Made by a program: the position numbers and the translations under genes. DNA of 64,000 nt from Aphelocoma coerulescens (Eukaryota > Chordata > Aves > Passeriformes > Corvidae), in contig NC_091019.1 in the NCBI RefSeq assembly GCF_041296385.1, positions 8,889,264 to 8,953,263 on the forward strand. The letters are read 5' to 3'. Shown piece by piece: positions 1 through 14,200 of the stretch (position 1 is its first letter; every line of letters begins with the position of its first letter). The notes beneath the pieces are model-generated. The model was given only the letters and a program-made list of their open reading frames with translations. It was not told the origin of the DNA and searched no databases.

Positions 1-3000
1 ATTACAAGGCAGCATTTTTACCCATTATATATTGTCTTAATGTTAATTAAAGAGCATACTGTGTAGTTCTACAAAGTATACATAGCTAGACAAGAATTCT
101 TTTTTGAGAACATGATTCAAAAGCTCATGATTATTCAATTTACTTCCCTTTTGTGTTAAGAAACTTAAGCAATACTAAAACTTAGCCAAATGTTTTTCAT
201 ATATTTAAAAACACACATATATATTAAGACTATGAGAGAAGTATGTATGAAATCTTTATGCAAATAAAAATACAGTTTCAAATATGTTTCTGCTCATAAA
301 AAAGTCCCAAGATAAAACAGAATGGAAATGCTTCATAGTATTAGCAGAAAGGATAAAACAAACCAATCCCCCAGACACCCTTTGTAGATTGTATCATTAT
401 TTCATGAGGTGTGTCTTTTGCTTACCAGTGATTTGGTCTAGAAAGTCTAGATTGCAAATTCTTCTTGTATAGGACTTACACAAAATTTAGAATTGAATAC
501 ATGCAAAATTAAAAGGAAACAGCACAGTACTGCAATACTTGTATTACAGATATAGTCAAAATGCCAATTAAATGTTTCTCTTCCTAGTTAGCCTCTCTGT
601 TGAGCATACAGGGAAACACAAGTTGCATTGCACAAATATGAGTTACCATCCACACATTCATATCCTGCCAACCAGCTGTGTGCAGCAATATCTTAACTCA
701 GATACTAAGGGACACAATTGTAAAAATAATTAGGGTTTTAGCTTCAGTAGAGGAAGTACATTTTCCCACCTCAGTCCTTTCCCTTGAAATATCATTCAAA
801 CTGTATCCAAACCCAGCCTAAAACTGCCCATAGAGAGAAATGACTAAAATACTGTTCACTCAGCATTTAACGTAAAACAGTTTTTTAAATCATAAATATG
901 ATTAAAAGATTTTTTACAGACCTCCTGGAAAAAAAATCAGAACACTATTTCTCAATAGTCAATTTGTTATTTTCATTCATTTCTCCCATGGGTACTCAGG
1001 TGAGAGAATTTATTACCTTGAGCTGTTTAATCCTTCTGCTGAAAGTATTTTATTTTGCATATATAAGTAAAAGTTCGTGGATCAGATACTGAAACTCACA
1101 TATCTTATTTTCTAGGCTACTGCCTCTGGAATTATTATTACCTGTAAGCTATTTTAGAAAAACCACAACCGTTTCAAGAGGAATGTCTGAGAGAGGTCAA
1201 ATTCTGTAAATTTATTGACAAGGACAGTAAATGAACAACAAATCAGTGGTCTAATTTAACTAGGAATGAAGTAGATTAACATTTTAAGAGACTGTACCAA
1301 GCATTTGAACTGCTTTACAAGAAGATTATGCTTTAAAAGTCTCGAAGGCTTAAAGGTAAGTGGCAATGACACTTTTCAATAATTTTAAAAGGCATAAAGT
1401 TGAAGCTTATTGTCCTTACTCCTGTTTATGCATTTTAATCCTGAAATCTTACACCTCTGAAGCAGCCTTAGAAGAACCCTAACGATTTTATGCATGAGCA
1501 ATGCACCCAGACCACCTGAAATAACAAAAAAATGTGGAAATTTTTTTCCAAGATTTGTTTGTATTGGAATCTCATGAAACATGATCAGCACATCCACTAT
1601 GTTCAGGAGATTACACAAAATATTTTCAATTTTTAAAGCTGTTCAGCTTAACGTGGAAGCAAAAGTAGTTCCCTGGTCAGCATTTAAGCATGGACTATAC
1701 AAATAATTCAATAATAACATCAGCCTAAAAACCAAGTTAACAAAAAAAAAAGAGAAAATGAGAAAAAACCATCAGCAGCACCTAAATCCTAGAGTTTCTT
1801 AAAATTACATTTTCTGTAACATTTTGTATTACTACCTGATTAAACCAGTATGAAAATACATTCTTTGCTAAATTCATTGGGATTCTATTATCCACTTTCC
1901 CTACACCAAGAATGCTGGTAGTTTTACCCTCCCATTTTCCTTGCTGAGAGGTAAAACAATGTGGATATGAAACAAAACTAAAGTCTGAAAGCCATTTGAT
2001 TTTGAAGTACATACAAGGAAGTTTCATAAAGCTTATGTCAGCTGCAATGGGCTGGAACATTACAAACAAGTGCCAGCGAAAACCTTTAATGTTCAACCCT
2101 GTATCAGTGCAGCAGCTTTGGCATTTAACTTAATAAATATCACTGTCAAGATTCCACTGATAAGGGAACTTCAAGCTGTTGTCACTCACACTTGGCTTGG
2201 GACACCTCTAACAAACTGTGCATAGGGTGGCATAGGAAAAAGTGCTGGATGGGCACAATAACTCACCTGTCCCAGTTCAAGACTGCATAAATTTTGATAT
2301 CATGTGAAATAAATAATGCAGCAGAGGTACCATATTCTGCCCAGTCACAGCTGCAGACTTACCTGCCATCCATCCACCTTTCAACTTTGTTTCCTGCATA
2401 CTGGCAGTTACATCAGGTATGGAAATTGTTTTTGCAATTTTGTTATCAACACCTTGCTAGCTAACAATGCAAAGCACAGCACTGTGAGGACTGCTATGTG
2501 GAAATGAACTCAAGCTCAGCCAGACCCAACAGACATGTCCTATATATCTGCCATTGCCTAGCTCAGTGCACTGTGAGCTATGCTTAACCTGGAACAGATA
2601 TCCTAACAAAGAGAGAAATCACTTCTGACCAGTGGAAATCAAACCATTGGTATTAGCCCTTTAAACTAGTGCTTTAGCAAGAACAACACAGGAATTCCTC
2701 GGACCCATCCTCTACAACTTCATCACAATTTTGTTAGGGAAGGCTGATGTATATTTATACCATTATCATTGAAGGGCTCTTCAAACTCAGGCATACCACA
2801 GTCACCTTGCTTTTCTGATGGGTACTGATATTCTACATAGCTTTCAGGAACCGATACATAAAGAAGGATGTGCTAATGTAAAGAGGAAATTGAAGAGTTT
2901 TCCCTGATCAAAATTTTACCAAGAAGGATCTACATATTATCGATTTCATACCTGTACAACCACATATGGTGGTATTGTATAATAAAATCTGTAGGGGTTT

Positions 3001-6000
3001 TTGTTGTTTTAGTCAGACTCAAGTTATAGAGAAAACATTCTAGCATCTATTAACATCCTGGCATTGCTGGATGACTTCTTAACAACTTGTTTGTTGCCTT
3101 AATCCCAAAACACACAACCTTGCGCTGTTTAAATAAATTACCTGTAAAAGTCAAATACCCATCTTCCACAGGACCTATACACAGAAGCACTTATTTTCAT
3201 ATTTGTCAAGCTGGGTTAAGGTACTTTCCATTGTTTAGTGCTAGTAATACTGAAATAATTTCAGTAGCAACTCCAATAAAAGAAACCAAAGTCTGAGTCC
3301 TTTGTAACAATATGATTATCGTCAGCATAACTGAAACATAATTGAATGCACCCTTGCATCTGGCCACAGCATAGTTCAAAAGGTTTTCAGAGCTTCAAGT
3401 ACATCACTTTCCAAATGATCCTGAAATTTTCTGTGAATTCATATTTGTCTCTGAATTAAATACTTGCAATTCCTGTTTTGGTCAGTAAGCTGGACCAACC
3501 AAATATTTAAGTCCATATAATTAGGGAAAAACCTTCACATTTTCCAAAAATTTGCCTCACTTAAATACAATTTTAGATAATTGTCTAATATGCCATTTTA
3601 AAATAAGTTACACATATAAAAACAAGGACATCACCTTACATATGAAATGGAGACTTTGGTAACTGAACAAGCTTTAGGTCAGAGGCCTCAAATCCCAGAT
3701 AGCATGACTGCTTTGGCCCTTCTTTATCAATGATTTCCGTAACACATTTCAAGTTAACCAAGTATTCATATGCTTTACCAGATCAGGGTGATCAGATTTC
3801 CTTTTTGGTATTGAATTTAAACATAGCTCCTGATGTTGCCCAGGGAACAGCACTATGGAACACTCACTTTTGACCACAGCAATAAAGGATGAAGTCTTTC
3901 ATATTTACTCACAAAAATATCCCAGTGAAAGTCATATCAGAACTTCTGACTGCTCTTTCATCTGACTTTCTAAAGCATAAATTAAGGAATTAATTTTACA
4001 ACTAAACATTACACTGGCAAGGGCATGATTAGAATCTGCTGTTATTGGTTACTGAGTTCAGGTGAAGCCTTGGCTCCACTCCAGAACCAGTAACAAAACT
4101 TCCAACAGTGGAGTTGCATTGTGCTACATTAACCAGACTACTTCCGACGAATGCAAGTCTCTCTACAATCATAGTGACCTCTTACTAATGATATGCTCTT
4201 TAGGACTTTTGATCCACTTTACTGCTTGTAGACTTTCAACCCTGAAACAACTGCATGAAGATCTCCTATCAGTTACTGCAAAGTCATGCTTTTTTATGGA
4301 GTACCTACACAGAGACTTTCAAACCCAGAAGATGTAAACCCAGGAGATGTAATCATTCACAGTGAGGTTGAGCATGGCATTCTATTTATGATCAACACAT
4401 AGAGAAGTGGAAAAGTTGTAAACCCTAAAAGGATGCAACAGTCATTATTTTGAAGTGGTCTATGAATTCTTACAACCAGAAGTTCTGCAAAAGCATGGGG
4501 ATGAAAAAAATCTGAGTTTAAGTCTCATGTTATTTTAGCACAGGCATCAAGATGCAATATCTTGTATTGGTTCCAGTGAGTAACTTGAGACTCTGTAACT
4601 TGATCCACTGTGAAATTTTGTAAGCAGAGAAATCCAGAAGAGACCTTAATAACAGAATACAGAATGCTGTTTAAGCTAAAACAAAGTGTCAAGATTTTAT
4701 CTTCTAACATCTGAGAAAAAATGGTGTAAATTATTTGCTGCAACAGCATAAAATTATAGCCTTCTGCAGCACACAGTCCAAAATTATGCTATAAGGCCAG
4801 ACCATTTTATTGTGTAGTTGATATCTTGCTGGAAAAAATCCAAACATTATTTCTCTTCTTTAGCCAAATCATTATGTGGATTGAATTTGGGCCAATATGT
4901 GCATTCAGCGGCTATCATGCCAGATTTTTTTGTAATTTAGTTAAGACAGAACTGTCTTTACAATTGTAGGAACCCAGAGTGCCGAGAATATTTCTCTGCC
5001 TGTTTTTAAGGGTTTTTACCCCCCTGGACAACACTGGTATAGCTTTAAACCTTGGAAAAAATTACAACAGTCAGACAACAACTAGAAAATACAGTGGTGT
5101 GAATTAGGTTATAGACTACTATGTAAAATTGTCACAGGGTGAAAATTTTAGAGGTTTTAGGCTTCTCTTTATAGTAAATAGATAAGAGTAAAAAATATCA
5201 AAATGAAGGATTGTTGTTGTTCTCTAGACCTTCTTCTCCTTCTTCTACTACTCCATATTATACAGTAAAAGTAGTTTGGATTGATTGGATAGAAAATTCC
5301 GCAGTTCCTAGACATGTTACTGAATAATTGGTAAGAAAGTGAAAATAATGTACGTTTTTAGTAACTATTGGTTAAAATATCTTTAAAAGGCTGTGTAAAT
5401 TTTGATAATTGCTCTCACTTCTACTTTTCCTCCTTCTATGCCGTACCTGGGTCACGCTAGTGGCTCAGTTCCTCTGATAAGACTTAATTAACAACTATCT
5501 AGAAGCATTGAAACTACAGAAGATGTCTCGCTTTATCTTTTAAACTCCTTGCAAGGACTTTCAGCAAATTCTCTCCCATCAGGAGAGACTCGATTTATGG
5601 CACGGTAAAGCGTTAACAATGCTATGGATAAGCTACAATATGGGCCTCATCTTAAAGCTTCTATTTTAGGGGTTGTAAGTTCATTTTATTTCACAACAAG
5701 CAAATAAATGCTAAAAGAAATACAAAGCCGTAAGTATACACTCAGGTAATTATGCCAACACACCTTACTGCTGGCCACATGCTACTTCAGTGAAACTTAG
5801 AGAAAACACTAAAATAGTATATGACTCTTCAATTAAATCAGTCCCAAGAAATCTCTGTAAGCTAATCTAAAATTAATCATTTGCATTACAGTAAAATACT
5901 GTCCCTTCATCTAAACACTCACAAGCTTCTCATAGCTTACACAGTTCTGAAACTTCTGAGTCTGATCAGACATTTCCACATGGCAAGAAGGGATGGAGAG

Positions 6001-6676
6001 ATTAACAACTAATCTATTAATCCACTAGTTTCATACCCATCTATTGCAGAGGTCCTTATAGAAAAAGATGGACACAGAGTTCTACATCCTGAAGATAATG
6101 TGCAGACTTCTGTATGCTTCTACTTAACAGCAGCACAGTTTGACGCTCCATGTATTTTATAGACTCCAGACTTCTCCTACATGCATACAGTAAAATTAAG
6201 GTTTTGTGAAAGTCTAAAAGCAAACACAAACCAAATAATCTATTAGCACTACTGTAAGGTGTTGCAGTCTTGTTAGCATTTGCCACCATCTAAAAAGAAC
6301 AGACACAGGTATATTGTGTAAACTGATTCACTCAAAGTAATGGTACAAGTAATGTATTAAGTATAAACTTGACATGAGATAGTTTTAGTATTTTTCACAA
6401 CTTGCTCTGAAGAAATTAAAATATACTATTAAGACAAGAAGTAGAATCAAAAGAACACTTACATACCAGAATGTGACTTAGTGTGTTATTTTACCATGTA
6501 AATTTTATAACATGCTTTATTTTTTTTTTAATATTTTGTAACATACTTTATTATTATTATTTTTAATACTGTTAACTTTTAAGATATAGCAAGGTATTTC
6601 TCAAAGTGATAAAACTATAACAGGAAAAATAAGTCTTCTTTCTTTCTACTTTTTCCTTTTCACCATTAATAACAGA
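1..6676. other. Intergenic, AT-rich, no gene recognised
   Basis: This stretch lies downstream of CCDC34. Open frames here are all under about 105 codons, none is flanked by convincing splice sites, and none resembles a protein I know. In human the next gene on this side is BBOX1; I saw no BBOX1-like exon. There are only A/T homopolymer and ATT runs, for example near 6,520-6,570. Confidence 0.6.
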
Positions 6677-7660
6677 ATGCTGAGACTGGAATGGACTTCT
6701 GGAAATCATCTAGTCCGACCCCCTTGTTCAAAAGAGAGCCAACTGGAGAAGGTTTCTCAGGACTATGTCCAGTCAAGTTTTGAGTATCTCCAAGAATGGA
6801 AACTCCACAACATCTCTGGGCAATTTGTTCCGGCATTTGATGACTGTATTTTAATTTGCATTCACTGCCTCTTCTCTCACTGGGCACTACTGAGAAGGGT
6901 CTGCTCTCTCTCTCTCCATTCATAAGGTATTTACAGACATTGTTCAGACATTACTGAACTTTCTCTCCTTCATGCTGAACAGTCACAGCTCTCTCAGCTT
7001 CTGTCTGTCAGATGCTCCAAACCTTTAATCATCTTTGTGGCCCTTCACTGAGCTTGCTCCAGAACACCAATGTCAGTCTTTTACTGGCATGCCCAGGAAT
7101 GGGCATAGCACTCCAAATGTGGTCTCAAACAGTTATGGTACAAGGGATGGACTGCTTCCCTTTGTTGGGTAACGCTCTTCCTCATGCAGCCCAGGAGGCT
7201 GCTGGCTGCACTTGCCACATTCATCATCTTTCTACGTGACTGAGGTGAGGCTGACTACTGGCCTGTAGTTCTACATATACACCCTTCTTGAAGACTGGGT
7301 TGACACTCACTTTCTTCTAGTTCTCAGGAACCTCCCCTCATCACCAGACCTCTCAACGGTAATTGAGAGTATCCTTACAATGAATGATCTTTGCCACTTC
7401 CTCAGCATTCTCAGGTGCACCCTACCAAATCCCACAGACTCATGTATGTCATTACTGGCTCCAAACTTCACATCCCTGACCAGTTCTCCCTGGTTTGTAT
7501 GTATCAGGTCCAGCAAAGAGCCTACATCCATTCACTGCAGTACTCCAGCAATAGAAGCTATCCCACTATATGTCTGCAATCCCAATGACATGATAACCCT
7601 GGAACTGGTGCAGGCCTTGAATTCCTGCCACATTAAGCCAAGAATTGTTTTAGAATCTGT
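6677..7660 (-). repeat. CR1 LINE, 3' portion
   Basis: Read on the plus strand, this begins with the reverse complement of the usual avian CR1 3' end (around 6,685-6,730, 'ggaaatcatctagtccgacc') and continues through the CR1-typical blocks 'ccacaacatctctgggcaat' (about 6,810) and 'ctggcctgtagttc' (about 7,259). CR1 is a non-LTR retrotransposon abundant in birds and reptiles. The copy is therefore on the minus strand, the same strand as CCDC34, and starts about 100 bp past that gene's likely polyadenylation site. It is 5'-truncated, as most CR1 copies are, and has many substitutions. The outer limit near 7,660 is approximate. Short open frames inside it are not functional genes. Confidence 0.85.
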
Positions 7661-7759
7661 TACAAGTAGCGTCTTTAAAATATCCTAGTAATACTGGTGC
7701 CCAAAAGAATAATTACATATAGAAATGAACTCCTTCAACAACAAGAGAGGAAAGGAAGA

Positions 7760-8014
7760 AACAATCCTGTGCATTTTATTGGTATTGAGGTACAGTCCCA
7801 TTACAATTTATCTTTGCCTTTTTTTTAAACTAAAATGCAATACAGAAAAAACATAAAAAGCCAGATTGGGCAATTAGTGGTAAACACAAAGCCTGCTCAC
7901 AAAAATGGAAAAAAAAGAAGTAGGCACAAAGCAATCTGCTTTGGACATGTAACTACATAGAACTTCACAGTTATGGCCCAGTTTGCTCAAGATTGTAAGA
8001 ATACTTTTCCTGAA
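7760..8014 (-). other. CCDC34 3' UTR (predicted)
   Basis: This is the stretch between the CCDC34 stop codon and the candidate polyadenylation site. It is A/T-rich on both strands with no sustained open frame in the sense direction. Length would be about 255 nt. Confidence 0.55.
7775..7780 (-). terminator. CCDC34 polyadenylation signal AATAAA (candidate)
   Basis: On the minus strand this is AATAAA, about 235 nt after the CCDC34 stop codon. It is followed by G/T-rich sequence (TTGTTTCTTCC, then TTGTTGTTGAAGG), as expected downstream of a cleavage site. Cleavage would fall at about 7,755-7,765. It is the nearest good hexamer, but transcript data are needed to confirm it. Confidence 0.6.
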
Positions 8015-8229
8015 CTATGACTTCTTTCTGCACAGGGATCCAATACAAGGGTTGCTCTTGGGCTTCGAAATCACCATTGGTAAAGATGCACAAGGCTGAC
8101 AAGATACAGGTCTCTTACTCTTCTTCAAGGTAAGAAAACTGTCTTCCTTTGGGGGAGGCACACGTACTGGTTTCCAAGGAATGGGGTTACAATATGCTGG
8201 AGCCGGATACAAATTTCTATCAGCGCTCC
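8015..8229 (-). CDS. CCDC34: CCDC34 exon 6 (last coding exon)
   Basis: The acceptor is TGTTTTAG|GGAGCG. The first two bases complete a glycine codon started in exon 5, then 70 residues follow before a TAA/TAG/TGA-class stop at 8015-8017. The segment contains PAYCNPIPWKPVRVPPPKE and KKSKRPVSCQP, which closely match the human CCDC34 C-terminus. It ends in a basic, Cys-containing tail (SLCRKKS). Confidence 0.95.
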
Positions 8230-11200
8230 CTAAAACATTTAGAAAATACACATAACTAAAAAGGAATATTTACGCTACAATCTTTCCAATGAAAGCAGTT
8301 ATAACAATCATCTAGACTAATTACTACACAACAGTGTCTTCAGAGAAAGACAGCACACGCACATCACATAATTTAGGTGATTCGAGATAATAAATATTCC
8401 ACCTTTTCTTTTTAAACCAGTAACTGGCATATTCTTCACCTCTGCTTAAATAATAACCAGGTTGAATGCTCAGTCCTTTGTGTTCTTAATAACTGTAAAT
8501 GTCTACAAATTGGCTACTTTGTTTTACCTAACCACATGATGGATACACTTCAAAGTTTGTAATACATTCTACTGAATGACACAAGTGAGTAGAGAAGTAT
8601 TTTTCAAAAATCATTTCAGTAAATGATTGCAGCTGGCAGTATGTAACAAAGGTCCAACCAAAACATGAAGGCAAGGTATATCACTATTTACAAATAAATA
8701 TAAGCAAAAGAGTAATGATTGTTCACCTGCTTTGTACATGTTTCTTAAACACTCAGAGACCAGAATTTTGGTCCCAAAACTATTTCTGTTGCAAAGTGAA
8801 ATGGAAGCAATTATTTTAGTTGCATAGAAAAATAACGTGTAATGCAATACCATTTCTTGCTGATTTTCTGCTTTTGTACTATGTAGGATGACAAAAAATA
8901 TAAAAATAAAGTAAGACTTGTGAAACACCACACTATGAACAGCATTCTCTTCCACGCTTCCCTTTCAAACAAAAAAAGGAATAGGATTACAGAAGCCAAG
9001 GAGGTACCATGCAGATGAAAAGCAAAACAGAAAGGAAATTTTAGCTCAGTATACAGATTGATGCCCCGTCTCCTTTTTCAGACAGGACTTCTGTCAGCTT
9101 TTAATTGTTCTTGTGTCTCAAAACCCCACCTCTTTTCTAAGGGGGATTCAGGTGCTCTAAGGTGGTGCACACCTTCTGTAACATGAAAACTAACTTTACA
9201 AGGATGATGACATAACTAATTTGCTTCACAGGAAATAGTGATTCCTATGCCTGGTGAGAAAAATCAGATAAAATCTAATTTGGTACACCACATAATTATC
9301 TCAAATAATACAATTTTCTTCCCAAATAACAAAAAAGGCTAAGAAAAATACACAAAAGGTCTCAGAATCTGTTTCTCTGACATACCATAGTATAAGTAGT
9401 CATTACTATGTGCCAAAATTAGATACAAGATGAATATCCTAAACAGCCTTCGTTTTATATTAAAATATTAGAAGGAAGGAACCACAAAGCAAAGTCACTG
9501 CATATTTGTGTACTAGACATACAAACCTGTAGACTTCCCATGTGGGAAACCATTTAAAGCAGGTTGTGGTTTATTTCTAGCATTTTGCAGCCATTCCTTA
9601 AAGATCTTCTCCGATCTTGTTCTCTTCTCCTGTAGCTCAGCCTCCCGTTCTTCTTCTTTTTCCTAGAAATAATAAAAAAAAATTAAGGTACTCCTGGACA
9701 AAGCCCTGTACAATATACAAAAAATAATAAATAATTTTTTGCGGATTTCCAGACTGCTGAATATATTTCAAATATGTCTTAAAATACGAGCACCTTTTCC
9801 TAATAATGGAAAAGATGCATTTTTTGGTTTAAGTCTGAAAAAAAAATTTAAAAACCCCAAATTCCATGTTACTCCAGTGTTTCCCTGAGAAAAACTCAAA
9901 GGCTATTAAGAAAAATGCATTAACGTGCATCTCACTTTGCTGACCATACCACAGTGTCTCTAATGCACTAACATTGCAACTCTTGAAAGGTTTTTTCCTA
10001 TACAACACTGCCATTTGACATCAATATATTCAATGTAAGTTACAGATTAAGTAACTCCATCCAAATAAATGATCAGTTTGTTAATACCTTCTCCTTTTTC
10101 TTCTTTTCTGCTTCCTCAGCTCTCTTCTTCTTTAACCATTCCTTATACTTTACGTCAGCCTTTTCTTGTAACTGCATTTTTTCTAGTTCCCTTGTGGCTT
10201 TTTCCGCCATTTCTTTGCTCAGCTTTCGTTTCCTTTCTCTTCTTTCCTATGCAAAACATATCAAAAAAACAGAATAGAAATTTTTCAGTGTATTTCAAGG
10301 AGCGATTCTTTTGAGGAATACAGTTAATTTTATTACACAATCACAAAGAAAATTATCATAAACCTGAAAATATATGTGATATTGTAAGCTCTTTGAAGTC
10401 AGAACCTGTCCATCGCTAGATTCTAGGTAAGATAGTTTTAGACATACAAACTTGTCAAAAAAGATGATAAAAATTTTACTTTCAGGTCTCCTCATACTAC
10501 TACATTTACTACTCTGTTTTATTTATTCTGAGATTTTTTTTAAACACTTCAGACACTTCTCAATATTTCTGGGAATGAAATACATGGTTGCAGTTCTCAA
10601 CAATGGTGTGTTAGCTTGTTGGTGAATCTAGAACAAACTATAGTTCCAAATGGAAGTCAGGTAAACTGCCCCATTCTAAGAGTCACTGAGATATGCAGAT
10701 TGTTCAACACACTTAAGCAGAAATTAACAGGAAAATAAAAAGTTCACATAAAAATCCAGTTCATGTTTTGTGGTATTCTCTTTTTATAATCTTTAGCTTA
10801 TTGACAGAGGGAATACTTCAATAAATCAATCCACACATCTCTCCTGTTCAAATTATGAAAGGGAAAATGAGAAAGTACATTCTAGGGCAGGCAAAATGGT
10901 AACCTGAGTGTGAAGTGAAACTGCTGCCCATATGATTTGGAAGACAGAATACACCAGAGGTGTCATTCACTTCTGCATCTTTTCAGAGTGTGTGTATCCA
11001 ATAACAATGTTCTGAAGATCTTTCTCTAAGCAAACAACCATGTATCCACTGGCCTTTTCTTCATCTAGAGAGGGAGGTATTTTTATTTGAAGAGTAACAA
11101 TAGCTCTCACTTCTGTTCCTTGTAACCATTATGAAGTGTCTGGAAGCTACTGATTCGATATTTCTGCTTAACTCACTTAGCTCTGAAGTAACTGAATACA

Positions 11201-14200
11201 CATGTGGAAGCAAAAATCTACCAGACAAGCTGTGCACATGACTTGGAGGAGAGGCACAACACTTAAGACCAGTTTCCTCTTAACAGAAAAGAGCTGCTGA
11301 AAAAATACATTGTTTTTCTTTTAAGAAATATTCTACTTACACACTTCCCTGCACACTCCTCTTGAACAAAGGAGATATGTAGTTTAGCAGAAACTTATAC
11401 TGACTCAGAATTATTACAGTTGTCAGTATGGATGTCAAATGCCTAGAACTACAGCTGCAAAGTATAATAAATAAATGAAATACAGGAAAAACACATTCTC
11501 AAGAAAACCAGAAATACGCTCCCATTCCATTTTACCATTATATATCACCATTTTTCCCATTAAAAGAACAAAAAGGCAGAAAACTAGAGCTCTCCCCATG
11601 TGTCCCTCCCCCACCTTTTGCCAGGTTTACTGTACTTCTGGAAAATCCAATTATGCATAATGAAGCAGAAGCCATAATACTGGAGCTGGGGACCAGCACA
11701 ATTCCTTCAGTCTGGTCTAAACAGGATACCTGTTGGTTCAGTGCTTGTCCCCCATACCAAAACTACCACCAATCCAATAAAACAGCACACAGAGAGTAAA
11801 AACTTCAGCTTATACTGCTCTGCAACACACTTACCTCATTTCTGCCAGGAAAGAAGCCAGTTTACAGAACCGCTTGAGTTAGTGGGTCCTGTTCTGTTTG
11901 CCAATACCAGAAGCATTACTACAATTTTAACATCAGCAGCTATACTATGCACTGCGAGATTTCCACCCACCACACCCCACCTGCCTCCTTTTACAAGCTA
12001 TGCTTTATTAGGTCTGTCTACCATAGTCTCCAAGGTGGATGTTTCTTCACCTAAAATCATAAAGATACTTTCAGTAGTACTGCTCTGGTATACTCTTGTC
12101 AAATATTCTTACTTGACAATAAATACTTCTTTGTTTACAAAATGCACACAATTTCACAAAACAATTGCAACTAGCTATTAGCTCTATTTTCTCCTTGGTT
12201 TTTTGTTGTTTGGTGGGTTTTTTTCCATTTCACTTTTAATACATTCTAGCAAACATCAGCTTAATCTGTTTTGTAGTATAGGGAAAATGGTCAAATATGA
12301 ATACACTCCAATTTCAATGCATATCTGGAATGTAAAACTACACAGAATTATAAAACAATTGGTCTTATTAATATGACTTCACAACACTGAGGCCTGTACA
12401 TGTGATAAAACTATTTACAACCAAGACCAATGAAAAACTACATTTCATTCTGGGAACTAAAAAAAGTTAAGATTCTGAAATGTTTTTATGCTAATAAAGA
12501 ATGGGAACAAGATCTTTCTTAACATGAAACAAATGCTTCCATATTTAAAAATGTTGAAAAGAAAAAATAATGTATTTTTGGCAAAGTATTTAAATATCAC
12601 CTTCCTGAAAAAGGCAAATAACCAATTGTCTAAGCTTTTCCTCCTTCATCTAAAATTCATCTCAATCTCTTTTATTCAGAGCTGTTTCTCTGTCTCTTCA
12701 TTACCAAATACTCCCCAAATACACCAACAACTTTGAAACACATAAAAATCATTAATGTAGATGTGAGATATATGTTAAATCAGTGAGTTAAACTATGGGA
12801 GAAGGTGGCTTACAAAGATTTCACACATTTTGTTGTTTGCTGACTTACCTCCGACGTACATGAAAGTAAGTTACAAAACTAATGATCTTCCAAAACTACA
12901 GTCTTTAGCTAAGGGTCTTATTGTATAAAAGACATTAAAATAAATATAGGAGAAAACTGAAAAACTGGGCTACTTCCATACCTATGGAGTTGTTCCATAA
13001 TGAAAAATCATTATAAGCAGAAAATAGACTAAAAATCTTTCTAAATACTACAAAAGAAAGGCAGGGAAGCTTCTTAAATTATGTATCTTAAATGACAATA
13101 CTTAGATAAGTTTAGCTACTATCTAGGCTGACTCAAAGTTAAATTAGGTCCTATGTAAACACTAACATGCCATACACACTATCATGAAAGCCATGACTAT
13201 TGCTAAGTTTTACTTCCAGTGACACATCTGTAAGACGACTCCCTGCAGAATTACAGACTTTACAGCAGCCTAGAAATTTTTCTGGAGACAAATCAGAAAT
13301 GCTTCCTCCTTCTCTCACAATGAGAACAGCTTTTCCTTCATAAAGTTAGTGTACACCACATTCCCAGCTACTTTAGTAACTTGTTTCATGTCAAGCTTCT
13401 ATCAAGCTTCTATCACCCTGACCTTCCCGCTTTTTCCCCATCCTCACTATAAAAGTCTATCAAAAATGCTATGAACATGTATATTAAAGTACATGTTATT
13501 CATTTCTTCTCTTACTTTCCCTTCCATGTACATATGAGGGAAGAAACTATTTGTTTATGCTTGGTGTTGTTTAGATTGGGTTTTAAAAATTCTCTTTGAT
13601 CTTGTGTTCGAAACAGTCACAATCTATTCACTAAACCACTAGTAAATTTACATACACTAAAATATGGTTGCAGGTATTACATAAATTAAGGTATTGATTG
13701 TAAAACATCCAATTACTCATTGCAAGAAAGGCTTGTTCTCCTGCCACCCTGCCCAAGCATATAACTAAGGCGAAAGGTTACAAATCTACCCTGAAGGTTC
13801 ACCACTCTGTGCTGGGATTCTATCAAGTCTCAGAACCTAATGAAGTCTGGGCTAGGTCAATACCTGGAAATCCCCCAGCCAACACAAATCCATCTGTCCC
13901 ACAAAGCAGTGAATAGTGACTCAGTTCACAGCACGTGTCTTACTGAGTCAGTATTAATTACTAACTTTTCAAGAAAAATCAGACCTACATGTATGTGGTG
14001 AACGGTCAAAGGATTTTAAAATTTGAAGCATCCCACTTTCTTCCTGACAGAAGGTAGAAATATTAAATAATTTTTCATGCAGAAAAAAAAACCCTAATTG
14101 CTTTTGAAACATAGGCACTATATCCAACTCAAAGAAAACTACTAAAATATATATTTCTGTATTTTCACATCAATGACTAAATGAGAGGCTGGAATGCACA

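Noticed and set aside
6666..7688. Overlapping open frames of 65-102 codons at 6.7-7.7 kb
   Set aside because: They lie inside the CR1 copy, mostly in its noncoding 3' part read in reverse, and are not genes.
11741..12181. A 146-codon plus-strand open frame in CCDC34 intron 3
   Set aside because: It starts at GTG and shows no domain, repeat or homology that I recognise; it is likely chance.
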